A stretch of DNA of 64,000 bases, from the NCBI GenBank assembly GCA_009760885.1, contig CM019717.1, positions 50,553,366 to 50,617,365 of the forward strand, given 5' to 3'. Positions within the stretch are counted from its first letter, which is position 1. The number at the start of each line of letters is the position of its first letter. The translations under genes were made by a program, and so were the position numbers. The notes under the pieces were generated by a model. It saw only the letters and a program-made list of their open reading frames with translations. It had not been told where the DNA came from and did not search any database. Origin of the DNA: Achatina immaculata (Eukaryota; Mollusca; Gastropoda; Stylommatophora; Achatinidae). Shown here in pieces: positions 21,325-32,662 of this stretch.

Positions 21325-24300
21325 CTGATAAACAGATAACGTATGAAAATTATGAAAGTTTTTTCTTTCTTTTTATGTGTATAAAATTCCTTTAAAATAA
21401 TACAGCGTATTCAGAAGGACAAGAATGAGAAATATTTCAAGATTCAATATGTAATGAGCATTTCAAATGTTACATAACCCACTCTGTGCCTTTGTAATAG
21501 TTCAGTGATGACTGCTGAGCATACGTAACAAGAGCACTACCTACATAATACTGTCAGGCCTTTGATGTGGCTCACACTGACTTCTCTTCATAAAAAAGTT
21601 TTTTAGTAATGTAACAGCATTTGAGACTACAGTAAAATTCATATCTGAAACTGGATTAACTACCTGAGAAAGAATGCAAATAAATATTGAAAACCAGATT
21701 AAATATGCCAATGTAAGTAATAACATAAAGAAAGAAAAATACATTAACTGACACAGTGATCAGACTTCTTTTTAAAAATTATATAAAGAACATATGAAAT
21801 GACATGACACATGGAATACAGATTTTTACCCATGATTCCAAGTTTCAATGCAAAATAAACTTGGAATCCTGTGTAAAAATTTCCTGATATAAATATGTGT
21901 ATTTTTTTCCATCATAAATGTGAGCTAATGTCACAGTCCTTCCCTCTCAAATACTTATTCTTCAGTGGTACAAATGATGCAACCTGGGGTAAACATCTTT
22001 ACGTAAATAAAATTGGGAAAAAAATGAAAATCAAATAATGATCTTACACTGTTGCCACATCTTAACACAGTTAATAAATATATATTGACAAAATCATAAG
22101 CCAGGTGTAGTGGAGAAAACCATAAACTGAAAAAACATCAATAATCACCCATGCTACATTAATTTTCTAAATGAAATACTTATTAAGAGATGGAATGTTA
22201 GCTGTCCTTTCTCTACAAATTTCCTCAGTTTCTGTTGAAATTTCACAAATAAAACTCATACAGCCACTACAAGTCATCTGCATGGCAAACTGAATAAGAA
22301 TATGAAAGATCTTACAAAAACTATCATTTTTAAGAAAATATTCTGGTAAATGATTGAAGATACACAGAAAATGATGAAAAATAGATTACTGGAATAATTT
22401 ATTAATTAAAAAAAACTAACTCTAGATGTTTTTAGTAGTAATACTAATTTTAATTTATCACAGCTCTGTATGTTTGAAATAAAAGCCAATTTTAATTTGT
22501 TGCAGCTGAGGTCACATCCAAAACACATCATCATCATCATCACCACCTTTCATTCCCTTGGGACCACAGATAAAGGCTCTCCAGTTGCCCCTGTTTATTC
22601 TGATTTCTTCTCTGCTTTCTTTAATGTGTAATCCTTGTCTCTGAGCACTGTCATAATTTCCCTTCTCCGAGCAGTTCTAGATCTTCCTCAGTTTCTACTT
22701 TCCACATCCATAACACACATCCTTCAAAACTGTACCAACTATGAAACAGTGAGATGCAATTCAATGAAACCACCTATAATGCTAAGCTCTATGGTTCTAT
22801 ACTGGAACTACAAAAAATAGCCCAATTTATCTAACAGGTAGACCTGCAGATAAAGACTGTAAATGTGTACAGAGAAGAAGAAAACATCTATAACTAGGAT
22901 AACCAAAAGCTTACTTCTGGTAACCACATTTATATAACGAATTATTTCATTACATTTTATAACAGCAGCCGGAGGACATTATTTTATTACTATTTTGTTC
23001 TTATAAGACATCTCTGCAAGTGTGTGCTTAATGATATAGGCAGCCATCTTCTTCTTCTTTTAGGAATTACTGAATTCAGTAGCTTTCCAAGCCACTGAGA
23101 CTCATTGATGCAGAACTAGACTTGTCTCCATTTCTCTCTGTTCTTGACTTTTTCTTGCCAATTGTTGATTCCAAAAGCATGTGTATCTTCTTCTAGGTTG
23201 TCTCACTACTGTTGTCTTGGTCTATCTCTTGGTCTATCCCCTTTCCTCACTTCTGTATAAGTCACCTCCATCTGTCCTCCCCCATTCTTTCTAAATGCCT
23301 GAGCCACCTCAGTCTGTTACAAACAGCCATCCCATGGTTAAAATTAAGACAGTAGAGTTGGGAATCTCACTTGTACAATCAGATTCAACTGAAATGCATC
23401 ATTTATCAAGGAGGCAAAGTTAGAATTGGAAAGTCAAAAAAATGAATGTTGAATCTAAGGTTTAGCATGCCAAGTTCACAGCCCTAGTTAAAATTTTGGA
23501 AAACAGGCATCAGCTTAACATAAATGTAACTCTCCATGTAAAACAGACACTACAAAAAACAACAGACTGAGGCTGCTCTGGTATTTAGAGAGAATGGAGG
23601 AGGACTGAAAAACAAAGATGGCCTATACAGAAGCTATGAAAGGGGATAGACCAAGAGGTGTACCTAAACTATGATGCTGAGACAACCTAGAAGATACATG
23701 TACTCTTGGAACTGACAACTGCCAAGAAAAAGTCAAAAGAGTAGAATGGAGATGTGTCTCGTCTGCAGCAATGGGCCTCAGTGGCTCAGAAAGCTGCTGG
23801 ATTCAACAGCTACTGATGATGAGAAAAAAAAAAAGGCATCAGTTTTCATTTTTGTAACTGAGTTACAGTGGCTTTCTTTAATTTCTAGTGGAATGGACCT
23901 AAAAAAAAACACTATCCATAAGTGTGGGGAGGGTAGGGATGATATCCCAATCCTTCCTTACTGGCCAGCCACTGGCACTAATATTAGTTAGTGGAAGTGG
24001 TGGTAGGGTCCTGGCTAGTTTTGTTTTGCTAAGAGAGAACCATCAGATCAGTGCCATGCCTACAGGCGTAGGTCATATCTCTCCACCGTGTTCAATCTTC
24101 CGCATCTCAAATCAGTTCAATTTGTTGCTTTCACGCCAAACCTTGCAGTCAGGCCATCTAGGTATGTCTGTCTTCTTCGTCCTCTCTCTTTTGCCAGTTA
24201 CCTTCCAGTCATGACCAATTTTTCAAGTCCTTCATGTCTGCTGATGTGTCCAGGAAACTTTGATTGTCTTTTTATTATGTATGGCACCAGTCTGGGATAT

Positions 24301-24980
24301 TAAGAGAGTACCATATCTGACAAAATTATCTCAGTTCTCAAGGGCTGTTCTATGAGTCAAAGTAAATGTTACTTTGATCACCAGAATAAACAAGAGCTGG
24401 TAATATCACAAGAACTTTGACAGCAACACATCAACTAACTTCAACAGAGGTGTCAAAAATGCCATGACTTAAATAAATAATAATCAGAGTGACTGTTCAG
24501 AATGGATCCCTTAATTTTGCTCAATACTAACAACCCTACCATACTAAAACACCATAATAAAATGTAAACCCATAAAAGGCTTAACATACCAAAACAAGCA
24601 AAAGTAATCTGAACAGAACAACAAACAACACTTACTGGGCATGCGTATTTAAGAGCGATTGCCTGCAATGTTTCCCCTTCTGCAATATCTCTCATAAAAT
24701 ACTCAGGCTGTTGTTCCTCATCTTGTGTATGGTATGAGGCGCCTTTAAGTCTTGACCGCATCTCGGGCATTTCAAATATCGTATGCTCGTCATCCACAGC
24801 GTGATCGTCATCTCCAAACACGTAAACCCTTGCTGATTTGACATTCTGTATCTCGTAACCTTTATAGTAACTATGTGACGATCTGTCATTATTGTAAGTA
24901 TCCTTTCTTCCTGCACGTCCAGTTTTTCTGCCAGAGTTGGGCACTGACGCCGAAAGTCCTTGTCTGTAACCAGTCGCCAT
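20746..24980 (-). CDS. LYSMD3: LysM and putative peptidoglycan-binding domain-containing protein 3/4-like (LYSMD3/4), two exons
   Basis: Joining 24980-24636 and 21324-20746 gives a 307-residue type II-like membrane protein; human LYSMD3 is about the same length. The N-terminal ~95 residues are polar and include the family motif VYVFGDDDH. One LysM domain spans about residues 97-140 (RDIAEGETLQAIALKYACPV across the splice, then ELKRLNNLIQDQEFFALKTL). A polar linker follows, then a transmembrane helix at about 278-300 (SIVIVSLLVAIIVPVVLFLY) and a short tail. Family members are Golgi or plasma-membrane proteins, with reported chitin sensing for human LYSMD3. The start is the first ATG after an in-frame TGA (25004-25002). 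LYSMD3 versus LYSMD4 cannot be settled by eye. Confidence 0.93.
22515..22720 (-). mobile_element. LINE 3'-end fragment with (GAT)n tail
   Basis: The start is (ATC)n near 22530, then a block containing GACCACAGATAAAGGCTCTCCAG and GTCTCTGAGCACTGTCA (shortened here by divergence). The same block is at 39680-39880, 60935-61120 and partly 53400-53485. On the minus strand it reads as the C-terminal end of an RTE-like LINE followed by a (GAT)n tail. Confidence 0.6.
22700..22885 (+). mobile_element. I/Nimb-like LINE 3' fragment
   Basis: HILQNCTNYETVRCN and the following ~150 bases match the CCHC-like tail and 3' UTR of the LINE at 6385-10871. It ends TGTACAGAGAAGAAG, another version of the family's GAA tail. 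Confidence 0.65.
23060..23332 (-). repeat. left arm of an inverted LINE pair
   Basis: The minus strand matches 23565-23825 over most of its length (both contain GGGGATAGACCAAGAG and GAAAAAGTCAA). They are two copies of the same LINE 3' region in opposite orientation, about 230 bases apart, within the LYSMD intron. Confidence 0.7.
23565..23825 (+). repeat. right arm of an inverted LINE pair
   Basis: The plus-strand copy of the same LINE end: AACAGACTGAGGCTGCTCTG, then GGGGATAGACCAAGAG and CTCAGTGGCTCAGAAAGCTG. It encodes a decayed RLRWSGHLERM-type tail and finishes at GATGATGAG. It can pair with 23060-23332 in a transcript. Confidence 0.7.
24000..24300 (-). mobile_element. RTE-like LINE 3' fragment
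   Basis: The minus strand gives a degraded C-terminal segment (GLEKLVMTG, then DIPRWPDCKVW), the GR-GRP--TYLD region of RTE-like LINEs. It contains stops. It lies within the LYSMD intron just downstream of exon 1. Confidence 0.5.
24636..24980 (-). CDS. LYSMD3: LYSMD exon 1
   Basis: 115 codons from ATG at 24980 to a consensus donor (CCA|GTAAGT). It encodes the cytosolic N-terminal part and the first half of the LysM domain (GETLQAIALKYACP). The open frame runs past the donor to 24453, but that extension is intronic: joining to exon 2 restores the family sequence. Confidence 0.93.
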
Positions 24981-25524
24981 AGAATATTTAAAACCACTAT
25001 GTCAGTTACGTCCACATGTAGAGCTAAATTTATCTAACATTTTGTATTTAACGACTGTAACTAACTCTCTGCCGGGGTGTTTGATATGTTTTCCCGATAC
25101 TTAAATTCCACGTCAGGAAAGTTCAACAAACCAACGGGAGATTACTTTGAAATAGATTACATTGCCGTATGGTAGTATATTAATGTCGTAAAACATTGTT
25201 CTCATAGGTTACATTATTAGAAAACAGCTCACTAACCACCTGTGGATAATTCTAACATCACTCGTGAAACACAGTTATATTTATATTCCTGGACACACTG
25301 TTGCCATCCGATACAAAAATATTATAACGATCATATGTTTGTTCACATTAGTATAAAAACTGGAGTTCTAGTTTTCTAAAGAGTTGTGACTACCAAACCA
25401 CGCGAAGCATCAACGATGACAAAGCAATAGAAAAATAAAATGGAGGAAACTGGAATAAGAGAAAAATGCCATATATCTGAGACACATGATAACATATAGA
25501 AAAAAAATGCCAAGTTGATATGAA
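24981..25524. other. region upstream of LYSMD, no second gene
   Basis: Likely to hold the LYSMD promoter and 5' UTR, but no TATA box or clear factor site stands out. No coding frame. Confidence 0.4.
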
Positions 25525-26964
25525 TAGATAAGGATGAGTGGCTAAATTCACTTCCAAAAGAACGAGAAAGATCTGTACTTCCACACACACACACCCGCGC
25601 GCACGCACACACACAAACACAATGCGACAACTGAAGCTGAGAAATGTAAAATGCTGTTTATGCTTCATAATTAATTAACTGTTAGCAGAATCAAAGATAA
25701 TAAGAAAACAATGGGGAGATCTGGAAATGCAAAAGAACCGGGTTAGCTGCCTCTCTTTGGGGATATGATACAAGATGGCGATGAACCAGCAAACGAGATT
25801 ATGATGATTCAGAGAGAAATGAATCGCTAACTCTATTCCCTGCCCTACACAATGAGTATTTTGGTGTATTTACAGACCACGTCCTGGTGGCTGCAGAGAA
25901 ATCGAAGATTAACTGTTATGAATCGAAGTAAAACAACTGAAATCTTATTTTATGAACGATAATTTGAAATTGTAAAGAAACGCTCTCTTTTGGCATACAA
26001 ACTGGAAGTTGTAATAGCGAAGTAAATGAGAGATCGACACACAGACAAAAGGAAACAGACGGATATCGTGACATTTTATGAGAAAGATTATGGTGGGTGG
26101 ATGGATGGAGGGAGAAGTGGGGCCACCTAGAGCAACTTAAAAGTATTTACCAACATAACATTCCTTAATCTGGAAGTTTTACATGTTTGCGTGTCCTTCA
26201 TGAGCGGTTAAGAGATCAAATGAAGAGGTCATGAAAGCGGAAGAAGAAGAAGAAGAGACAAACAATAACAAAACTCAGGAAGGGACAATCCAAATTCATT
26301 TAAGTCACGAGAGCAGGTGGGTTTGAATATTTGATAACAACAGATATGATAGAGGGCAAAATAGACTGCGGCAAAGAAAGAAAGATTATCATAGATGGAC
26401 TGATGAAGTGTCATGGAGAAGGAACACCTGTCCAGCTCATAATTAACACCTGAAATAGAGAATTATGAGAAATTATGATCCCAAACGCAATTCGGCATGG
26501 CACTGGATACAAGATGATCAGGGGAGGTGAAGCAAACAAAAAAAAAAACGGTGAAATTGAATACACGCTTATCTCCATAAGGTATAACCTCCACGCAAGA
26601 TTCTAAAAATAAACAAGTCGGACAAAATGCTGTCTGTGAACCGATTTGATACTGACACGAAGGTAATATATAAAATATGTATAAATAGACAATATATTTT
26701 AATTACATAATACAGCAGAGGAGATCACATAAATTCCCACAGAATGGAGGCTTCATGACAAATGTACGTAATTACATAATGAAAAATGTGTGATCTTATC
26801 CTTGCTCCATCAATACCATTTTGGCATTCAGTATTCATTAGGGAAGAAACTAACTTTCTCCTTTTCGTTTGTTATTTGTCCGTTCCTTCTGTTTTTATAG
26901 TTCGGTTTAAACTGTTCTTTTGAAAATGTAGCACCAATTCACTGATGCACATCGAAAATTAAAC

Positions 26965-27140
26965 GGAACTATTATAAAGCAGGTGCAATAATTCAAATAC
27001 CTTGAAGCAATAATAATTTCAGGTGGGAAATGCAAAACAGAAATTAAGAACAGAATAGGCCAAGCAAAGACTGCATTTCAGAGAATGAGAAACATATTAT
27101 GCAACACATCCTTATCAATGAATGTTAGAAAACGAGTCCT

Positions 27141-27188
<48 letters not shown>

Positions 27189-27531
27189 CCTGTCTTTTTA
27201 TATGGAAGTGCGAATTCCCTGGACAGCAAAAATAACTAATGAAGAATGTTTGAGAAGTGTTGAAGATAGAAAAAAATAAAAAAATAATAAGAGATAGACA
27301 ATGTACTTTCATATGACATACAATGAGAAGAGGGGGCATTGAAAATATTATAACAATATGAAAAATAGAGGGAAGAAGAGCAAGGGGAAGACCAAGAGAA
27401 ATGATACTGACGGGATGGTGTGAGAGGAGATCACCAACTGAGCTAATAGCCTGCATGAAGGATCGCGTACTCTGGAGAAGCACAATAACCAACGCCAGAC
27501 GGCACCTGATGATGATGATGATGATGATGAT
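26965..27531 (+). mobile_element. RTE-like LINE 3' fragment (copy A)
   Basis: Starts near GCACATCGAAAATTAAACGG and runs through GGCCAAGCAAAGACTGCATT, AACGAGTCCTAAAATTATAT and the (AT)n expansion to ATTCCCTGGACAGCAAAAAT, ending GCACCTGATGATGATGATGA, its (TGA)n tail. The middle (YIEPILLYGSE through AAEMWFI in the intact frame at 33859-34478) is replaced by the AT tract. Its duplicate is at 29990-30556. Confidence 0.75.
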
Positions 27532-27716
27532 ACCGAAAAGCTGTGATAATTTCTAGTTCCATTCCATACTTTGTCGAACCAAATTTCACCCCCCTCCCCC
27601 AAAAAAAAAAAAATCACTGTATCATACATTATCTTCCTGTTTACCTGGAGAAATTGCTGGAGGTAATCTATAGTCAAGAACTATAATTCTGAAGCTTTAA
27701 TTTTCACGGTGGCGCT

Positions 27717-27718
<2 letters not shown>

Positions 27719-27786
<68 letters not shown>
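27719..27786. repeat. (AT)n microsatellite
   Basis: Pure AT dinucleotides, about 34 units, with a length-variable partner at 30743-30814 in the duplicated copy. Confidence 0.95.
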
Positions 27787-27789
<3 letters not shown>

Positions 27790-28550
27790 ATATTTAAAAG
27801 CCGCGAAAATGATACGTTGTTCTTTGTTCATCAATATTAGTTTTCACAAAGATGTCCATGTGCGCCTGAACTACTCTGATACATCATCTTAAAATACTAA
27901 TTTGAATTTTGATTTAAACTTCTGTTTCCGTGTGCCTTTAATTTGTCAATGACAAATTCGAATAGTTGCATTGTGTTGTCATTTTTTTTAAAAGTAAAAC
28001 TTCATCTTGTCCTTGGGAAACGATCCTTTTCCATTTGAAAGTAACAACAAAGAAGCAAGATATTGCAATACGGCTCCAGCTGATCGAAAGGAAAAAAAAA
28101 AAAAAAGTACGGACAAGGGCTAATGTGTAACATCTTCAAATTAATGCAAATAATCCGAAAACAAATTATTTAGAATACAAGTTTTTCAGCAGACTTAAAA
28201 TGTTCTCCCCATTTTAAAGACAAGAAAACTTTTACATTAATAATATTAATACTAATACTGATAATACTACTAATAATAACAACAATCATGTTATCTATTT
28301 CTCTTCCCTGGTTTGCTGTCTTCAGGTGTCACTGAATGAAAGTTTTCAGTTGTACTGAAATCCTTGCCAGAATACGCCGTACTTTAAACTGAAGTGAATA
28401 AACAGGTTGAGAAAGGAATATCAAGTGGTAGGATTGTGGTATTCATGGTTGATCGCTTTAAGGAAAAGAATAGACGCTACAATGAAGAGACGAGCTATGG
28501 TAGGTTTCTATTCATCATCATCATCATCATCAAGAATGAATGATACAATG

Positions 28551-30739
28551 AATAGATAAGGATGAGTGGCTAAATTCACTTCCAAAAGAACGAGAAAGAT
28601 CTGTACTTCCACACACACACACCCGCGCGCACGCACACACACAAACACAATGCGACAACTGAAGCTGAGAAATGTAAAATGCTGTTTATGCTTCATAATT
28701 AATTAACTGTTAGCAGAATCAAAGATAATAAGAAAACAATGGGGAGATCTGGAAATGCAAAAGAACCGGGTTAGCTGCCTCTCTTTGGGGATATGATACA
28801 AGATGGCGATGAACCAGCAAACGAGATTATGATGATTCAGAGAGAAATGAATCGCTAACTCTATTCCCTGCCCTACACAATGAGTATTTTGGTGTATTTA
28901 CAGACCACGTCCTGGTGGCTGCAGAGAAATCGAAGATTAACTGTTATGAATCGAAGTAAAACAACTGAAATCTTATTTTATGAACGATAATTTGAAATTG
29001 TAAAGAAACGCTCTCTTTTGGCATACAAACTGGAAGTTGTAATAGCGAAGTAAATGAGAGATCGACACACAGACAAAAGGAAACAGACGGATATCGTGAC
29101 ATTTTATGAGAAAGATTATGGTGGGTGGATGGATGGAGGGAGAAGTGGGGCCACCTAGAGCAACTTAAAAGTATTTACCAACATAACATTCCTTAATCTG
29201 GAAGTTTTACATGTTTGCGTGTCCTTCATGAGCGGTTAAGAGATCAAATGAAGAGGTCATGAAAGCGGAAGAAGAAGAAGAAGAGACAAACAATAACAAA
29301 ACTCAGGAAGGGACAATCCAAATTCATTTAAGTCACGAGAGCAGGTGGGTTTGAATATTTGATAACAACAGATATGATAGAGGGCAAAATAGACTGCGGC
29401 AAAGAAAGAAAGATTATCATAGATGGACTGATGAAGTGTCATGGAGAAGGAACACCTGTCCAGCTCATAATTAACACCTGAAATAGAGAATTATGAGAAA
29501 TTATGATCCCAAACGCAATTCGGCATGGCACTGGATACAAGATGATCAGGGGAGGTGAAGCAAACAAAAAAAAAAACGGTGAAATTGAATACACGCTTAT
29601 CTCCATAAGGTATAACCTCCACGCAAGATTCTAAAAATAAACAAGTCGGACAAAATGCTGTCTGTGAACCGATTTGATACTGACACGAAGGTAATATATA
29701 AAATATGTATAAATAGACAATATATTTTAATTACATAATACAGCAGAGGAGATCACATAAATTCCCACAGAATGGAGGCTTCATGACAAATGTACGTAAT
29801 TACATAATGAAAAATGTGTGATCTTATCCTTGCTCCATCAATACCATTTTGGCATTCAGTATTCATTAGGGAAGAAACTAACTTTCTCCTTTTCGTTTGT
29901 TATTTGTCCGTTCCTTCTGTTTTTATAGTTCGGTTTAAACTGTTCTTTTGAAAATGTAGCACCAATTCACTGATGCACATCGAAAATTAAACGGAACTAT
30001 TATAAAGCAGGTGCAATAATTCAAATACCTTGAAGCAATAATAATTTCAGGTGGGAAATGCAAAACAGAAATTAAGAACAGAATAGGCCAAGCAAAGACT
30101 GCATTTCAGAGAATGAGAAACATATTATGCAACACATCCTTATCAATGAATGTTAGAAAACGAGTCCTAAAATTATATATATATTATATATATATATTAT
30201 ATATATATATATATATAGAACCTGTCTTTTTATATGGAAGTGCGAATTCCCTGGACAGCAAAAATAACTAATGAAGAATGTTTGAGAAGTGTTGAAGATA
30301 GAAAAAATAAAAAAATAATAAGAGATAGACAATGTACTTTCATATGACATACAATGAGAAGAGGGGGCATTGAAAATATTATAACAATATGAAAAATAGA
30401 GGGAAGAAGAGCAAGGGGAAGACCAAGAGAAATGATACTGACGGGATGGTGTGAGAGGAGATCACCAACTGAGCTAATAGCCTGCATGAAGGATCGCGTA
30501 CTCTGGAGAAGCACAATAACCAACGCCAGACGGCACTGATGATGATGATGATGATACCGAAAAGCTGTGATAATTTCTAGTTCCATTCCATACTTTGTCG
30601 AACCAAATTTCACCCCCCCCCCCAAAAAAAAAAAAATCACTGTATCATACATTATCTTCCTGTTTACCTGGAGAAATTGCTGGAGGTAATCTATAGTCAA
30701 GAACTATAATTCTGAAGCTTTAATTTTCACGGTGGCGCT

Positions 30740-30818
<79 letters not shown>

Positions 30819-31580
30819 ATATTTAAAAGCCGCGAAAATGATACGTTGTTCTTTGTTCATCAATATTAGTTTTCACAAAGATGTCCATGTGCGCCTGAAC
30901 TACTCTGATACATCATCTTAAAATACTAATTTGAATTTTGATTTAAACTTCTGTTTCCGTGTGCCTTTAATTTGTCAATGACAAATTCGAATAGTTGCAT
31001 TGTGTTGTCATTTTTTTTAAAAGTAAAACTTCATCTTGTCCTTGGGAAACGATCCTTTTCCATTTGAAAGTAACAACAAAGAAGCAAGATATTGCAATAC
31101 GGCTCCAGCTGATCGAAAGGAAAAAAAAAAAAAAAGTACGGACAAGGGCTAATGTGTAACATCTTCAAATTAATGCAAATAATCCGAAAACAAATTATTT
31201 AGAATACAAGTTTTTCAGCAGACTTAAAATGTTCTCCCCATTTTAAAGACAAGAAAACTTTTACATTAATAATATTAATACTAATACTGATAATACTACT
31301 AATAATAACAACAATCATGTTATCTATTTCTCTTCCCTGGTTTGCTGTCTTCAGGTGTCACTGAATGAAAGTTTTCAGTTGTACTGAAATCCTTGCCAGA
31401 ATACGCCGTACTTTAAACTGAAGTGAATAAACAGGTTGAGAAAGGAATATCAAGTGGTAGGATTGTGGTATTCATGGTTGATCGCTTTAAGGAAAAGAAT
31501 AGACGCTACAATGAAGAGACGAGCTATGGTAGGTTTCTATTCATCATCATCATCATCATCAAGAATGAATGATACAATGA
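28551..31580. repeat. 3.03-kb tandem duplication, copy B
   Basis: Second copy, offset by about 3028 bases. Visible differences are (AT)n length (about 30743-30814 versus 27719-27786), a C run at 30613-30622, a shorter (GAT)n, and an interrupted TA tract at 30174-30216. Such near-identity means a very recent duplication or an assembly duplication. Confidence 0.93.
29990..30556 (+). mobile_element. RTE-like LINE 3' fragment (copy B)
   Basis: Same fragment as 26965-27531, duplicated with the 3.03-kb unit. The internal TA tract is shorter and interrupted, and the terminal (TGA)n tail is shorter. Confidence 0.75.
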
Positions 31581-31957
31581 AGAGACGAGTTATGGTAGGT
31601 TTATATTCATCATCATCGTCATCGTCATCATCATCAACGAAAAGAATGGACGATACAATGAAGAGACGAGTTATGATAGGTTTCTATTCATCAGAACAAC
31701 AGCTCGCAGTTACATGGAATTCGTATAAGTACATGTACAGGTCTTGTTTACAAATATCATCATCATCAACGAAAAGAGTAGATGATACAATGAAGAAACG
31801 AGCTATGGTAGGTTTCTATTCATCATCATCGTCGTCATCACCATCATCATCAACAACAACAACAACGAAAAGATTGGACGATACAATGAAGAAACGAGCC
31901 ATTGTAGATTTCTATCATCATCATGGGGAGGAGGATGCGGATGAGGAGGTAGTGTAA
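31480..31957 (+). repeat. minisatellite with open frame (Ser-rich repeats)
   Basis: Five units share a core like GATACAATGAAGAGACGAG then ATGGTAGGTTTCTATTCATC, separated by (ATC)n and (AAC)n trinucleotides. Core starts are at about 31505, 31571, 31652, 31784 and 31880; the spacings 66, 81, 132 and 96 are all multiples of three, so one frame (31436-31957, 173 residues) stays open and would encode R-DDTMKRR-MVGFY followed by Ser runs. Core differences are mostly amino-acid changing, which argues against selection on a protein. Most likely non-coding. Confidence 0.75.
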
Positions 31958-32490
31958 CTGAATGTATTTACTGTTGTCATTAAGATATCTCGACAGTTAT
32001 AAGCAGTATAAATAAAAGAATCGAAGTGAATGGAGAAATGGATCATTTCGCAAATGGAACAGAGCCTACATGCGAGCTTTTTAGAAACCTTTGCCTTGCT
32101 AGTAGATATACCAGTCCCATCCTTATTGATCAGATCGTAGTTCAAAAAGGCATGCTCACAGGAGCTTAGAAAGACATACCTACTAGCCCTGATTAAACTG
32201 CCGTCGTTTACCAAACTGACTTACTTCTTGGCCAAACTCTTCTACACATATTTAGAAACTGTACACTATTTCGCTTGTTTTCTCTTTAACTCTTCTGATC
32301 GTAATCTGCTTCTCTTCGTGTGTACTCTCATACTAGCTTTCGTCTGTTCATGTGTTCGTAAGTTTTCAAACCCACGGGTATGCTTCAAGCATATTTTGTT
32401 AAACATATTAAATAACTAAGCAGTCTTGTAGAAACTGCACAATTAATTTCCCATTCGTTGATTTTGCTGGTACTTACCCCTTCTCTCTCT
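31958..32490. other. gap, nothing recognised
   Basis: No coding segment or repeat matched elsewhere in the window. Confidence 0.4.
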
Positions 32491-32491
32491 C

Positions 32492-32560
32492 GCGCGCGTG
32501 CGAGCGCAACTATATACACGCACGCACGCACGCGCACGCACACACACACGCGCGCGCGCG
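32492..32560. repeat. alternating CG/CA tract
   Basis: CTCTCGCGCGCGTGCGAGCG, then CACGCACGCACGCGCACGCA and a terminal CGCGCGCGCGCG. Alternating purine-pyrimidine sequence of this type readily forms Z-DNA. A mariner is inserted at its right edge, and GT repeats continue beyond that element at 34504. Confidence 0.85.
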
Positions 32561-32662
32561 CGAGGGACGTTCAGAAAGCAATGCGTTTTTCCCAGGAGCT
32601 GTTTATTCAAAAAGCATGAAATTTATACAAAATATACATGGATATGTCATGTAATCATTGGT

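Larger units (their letters stand above)
21325..24635 (-). other. LYSMD intron with LINE debris
   Basis: A 3.3-kb intron that splits the LysM domain. It holds several LINE fragments: 22515-22720 (minus, ATC-repeat end), 22700-22885 (plus, I-like), an inverted pair at 23060-23332 and 23565-23825, and 24000-24300 (minus, RTE-like). The remaining sequence is AT-rich and unassigned. Confidence 0.8.
25525..28550. repeat. 3.03-kb tandem duplication, copy A
   Basis: Begins ATAGATAAGGATGAGTGG and ends GATACAATGA. It repeats immediately as 28551 to about 31580, nearly identical except at microsatellites and homopolymers. Contents: a (CA)/(CG) tract at 25582-25620, a LINE fragment at about 26965-27531, an A-rich patch and a long (AT)n tract at 27719-27786. 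No host gene is visible inside. The final ~70 bases are one unit of the minisatellite expanded at 31480-31957. Confidence 0.93.

Noticed and set aside
24453..24635. Read-through extension of LYSMD exon 1
   Set aside because: A consensus donor at 24636/24635 and joining to exon 2 recreate the LysM family sequence; the extension is intronic.
31436..31957. Real repeat-protein gene
   Set aside because: Differences between repeat units are mostly amino-acid changing and the flanking bases are part of a duplicated non-coding block; kept only as a low-interest finding.
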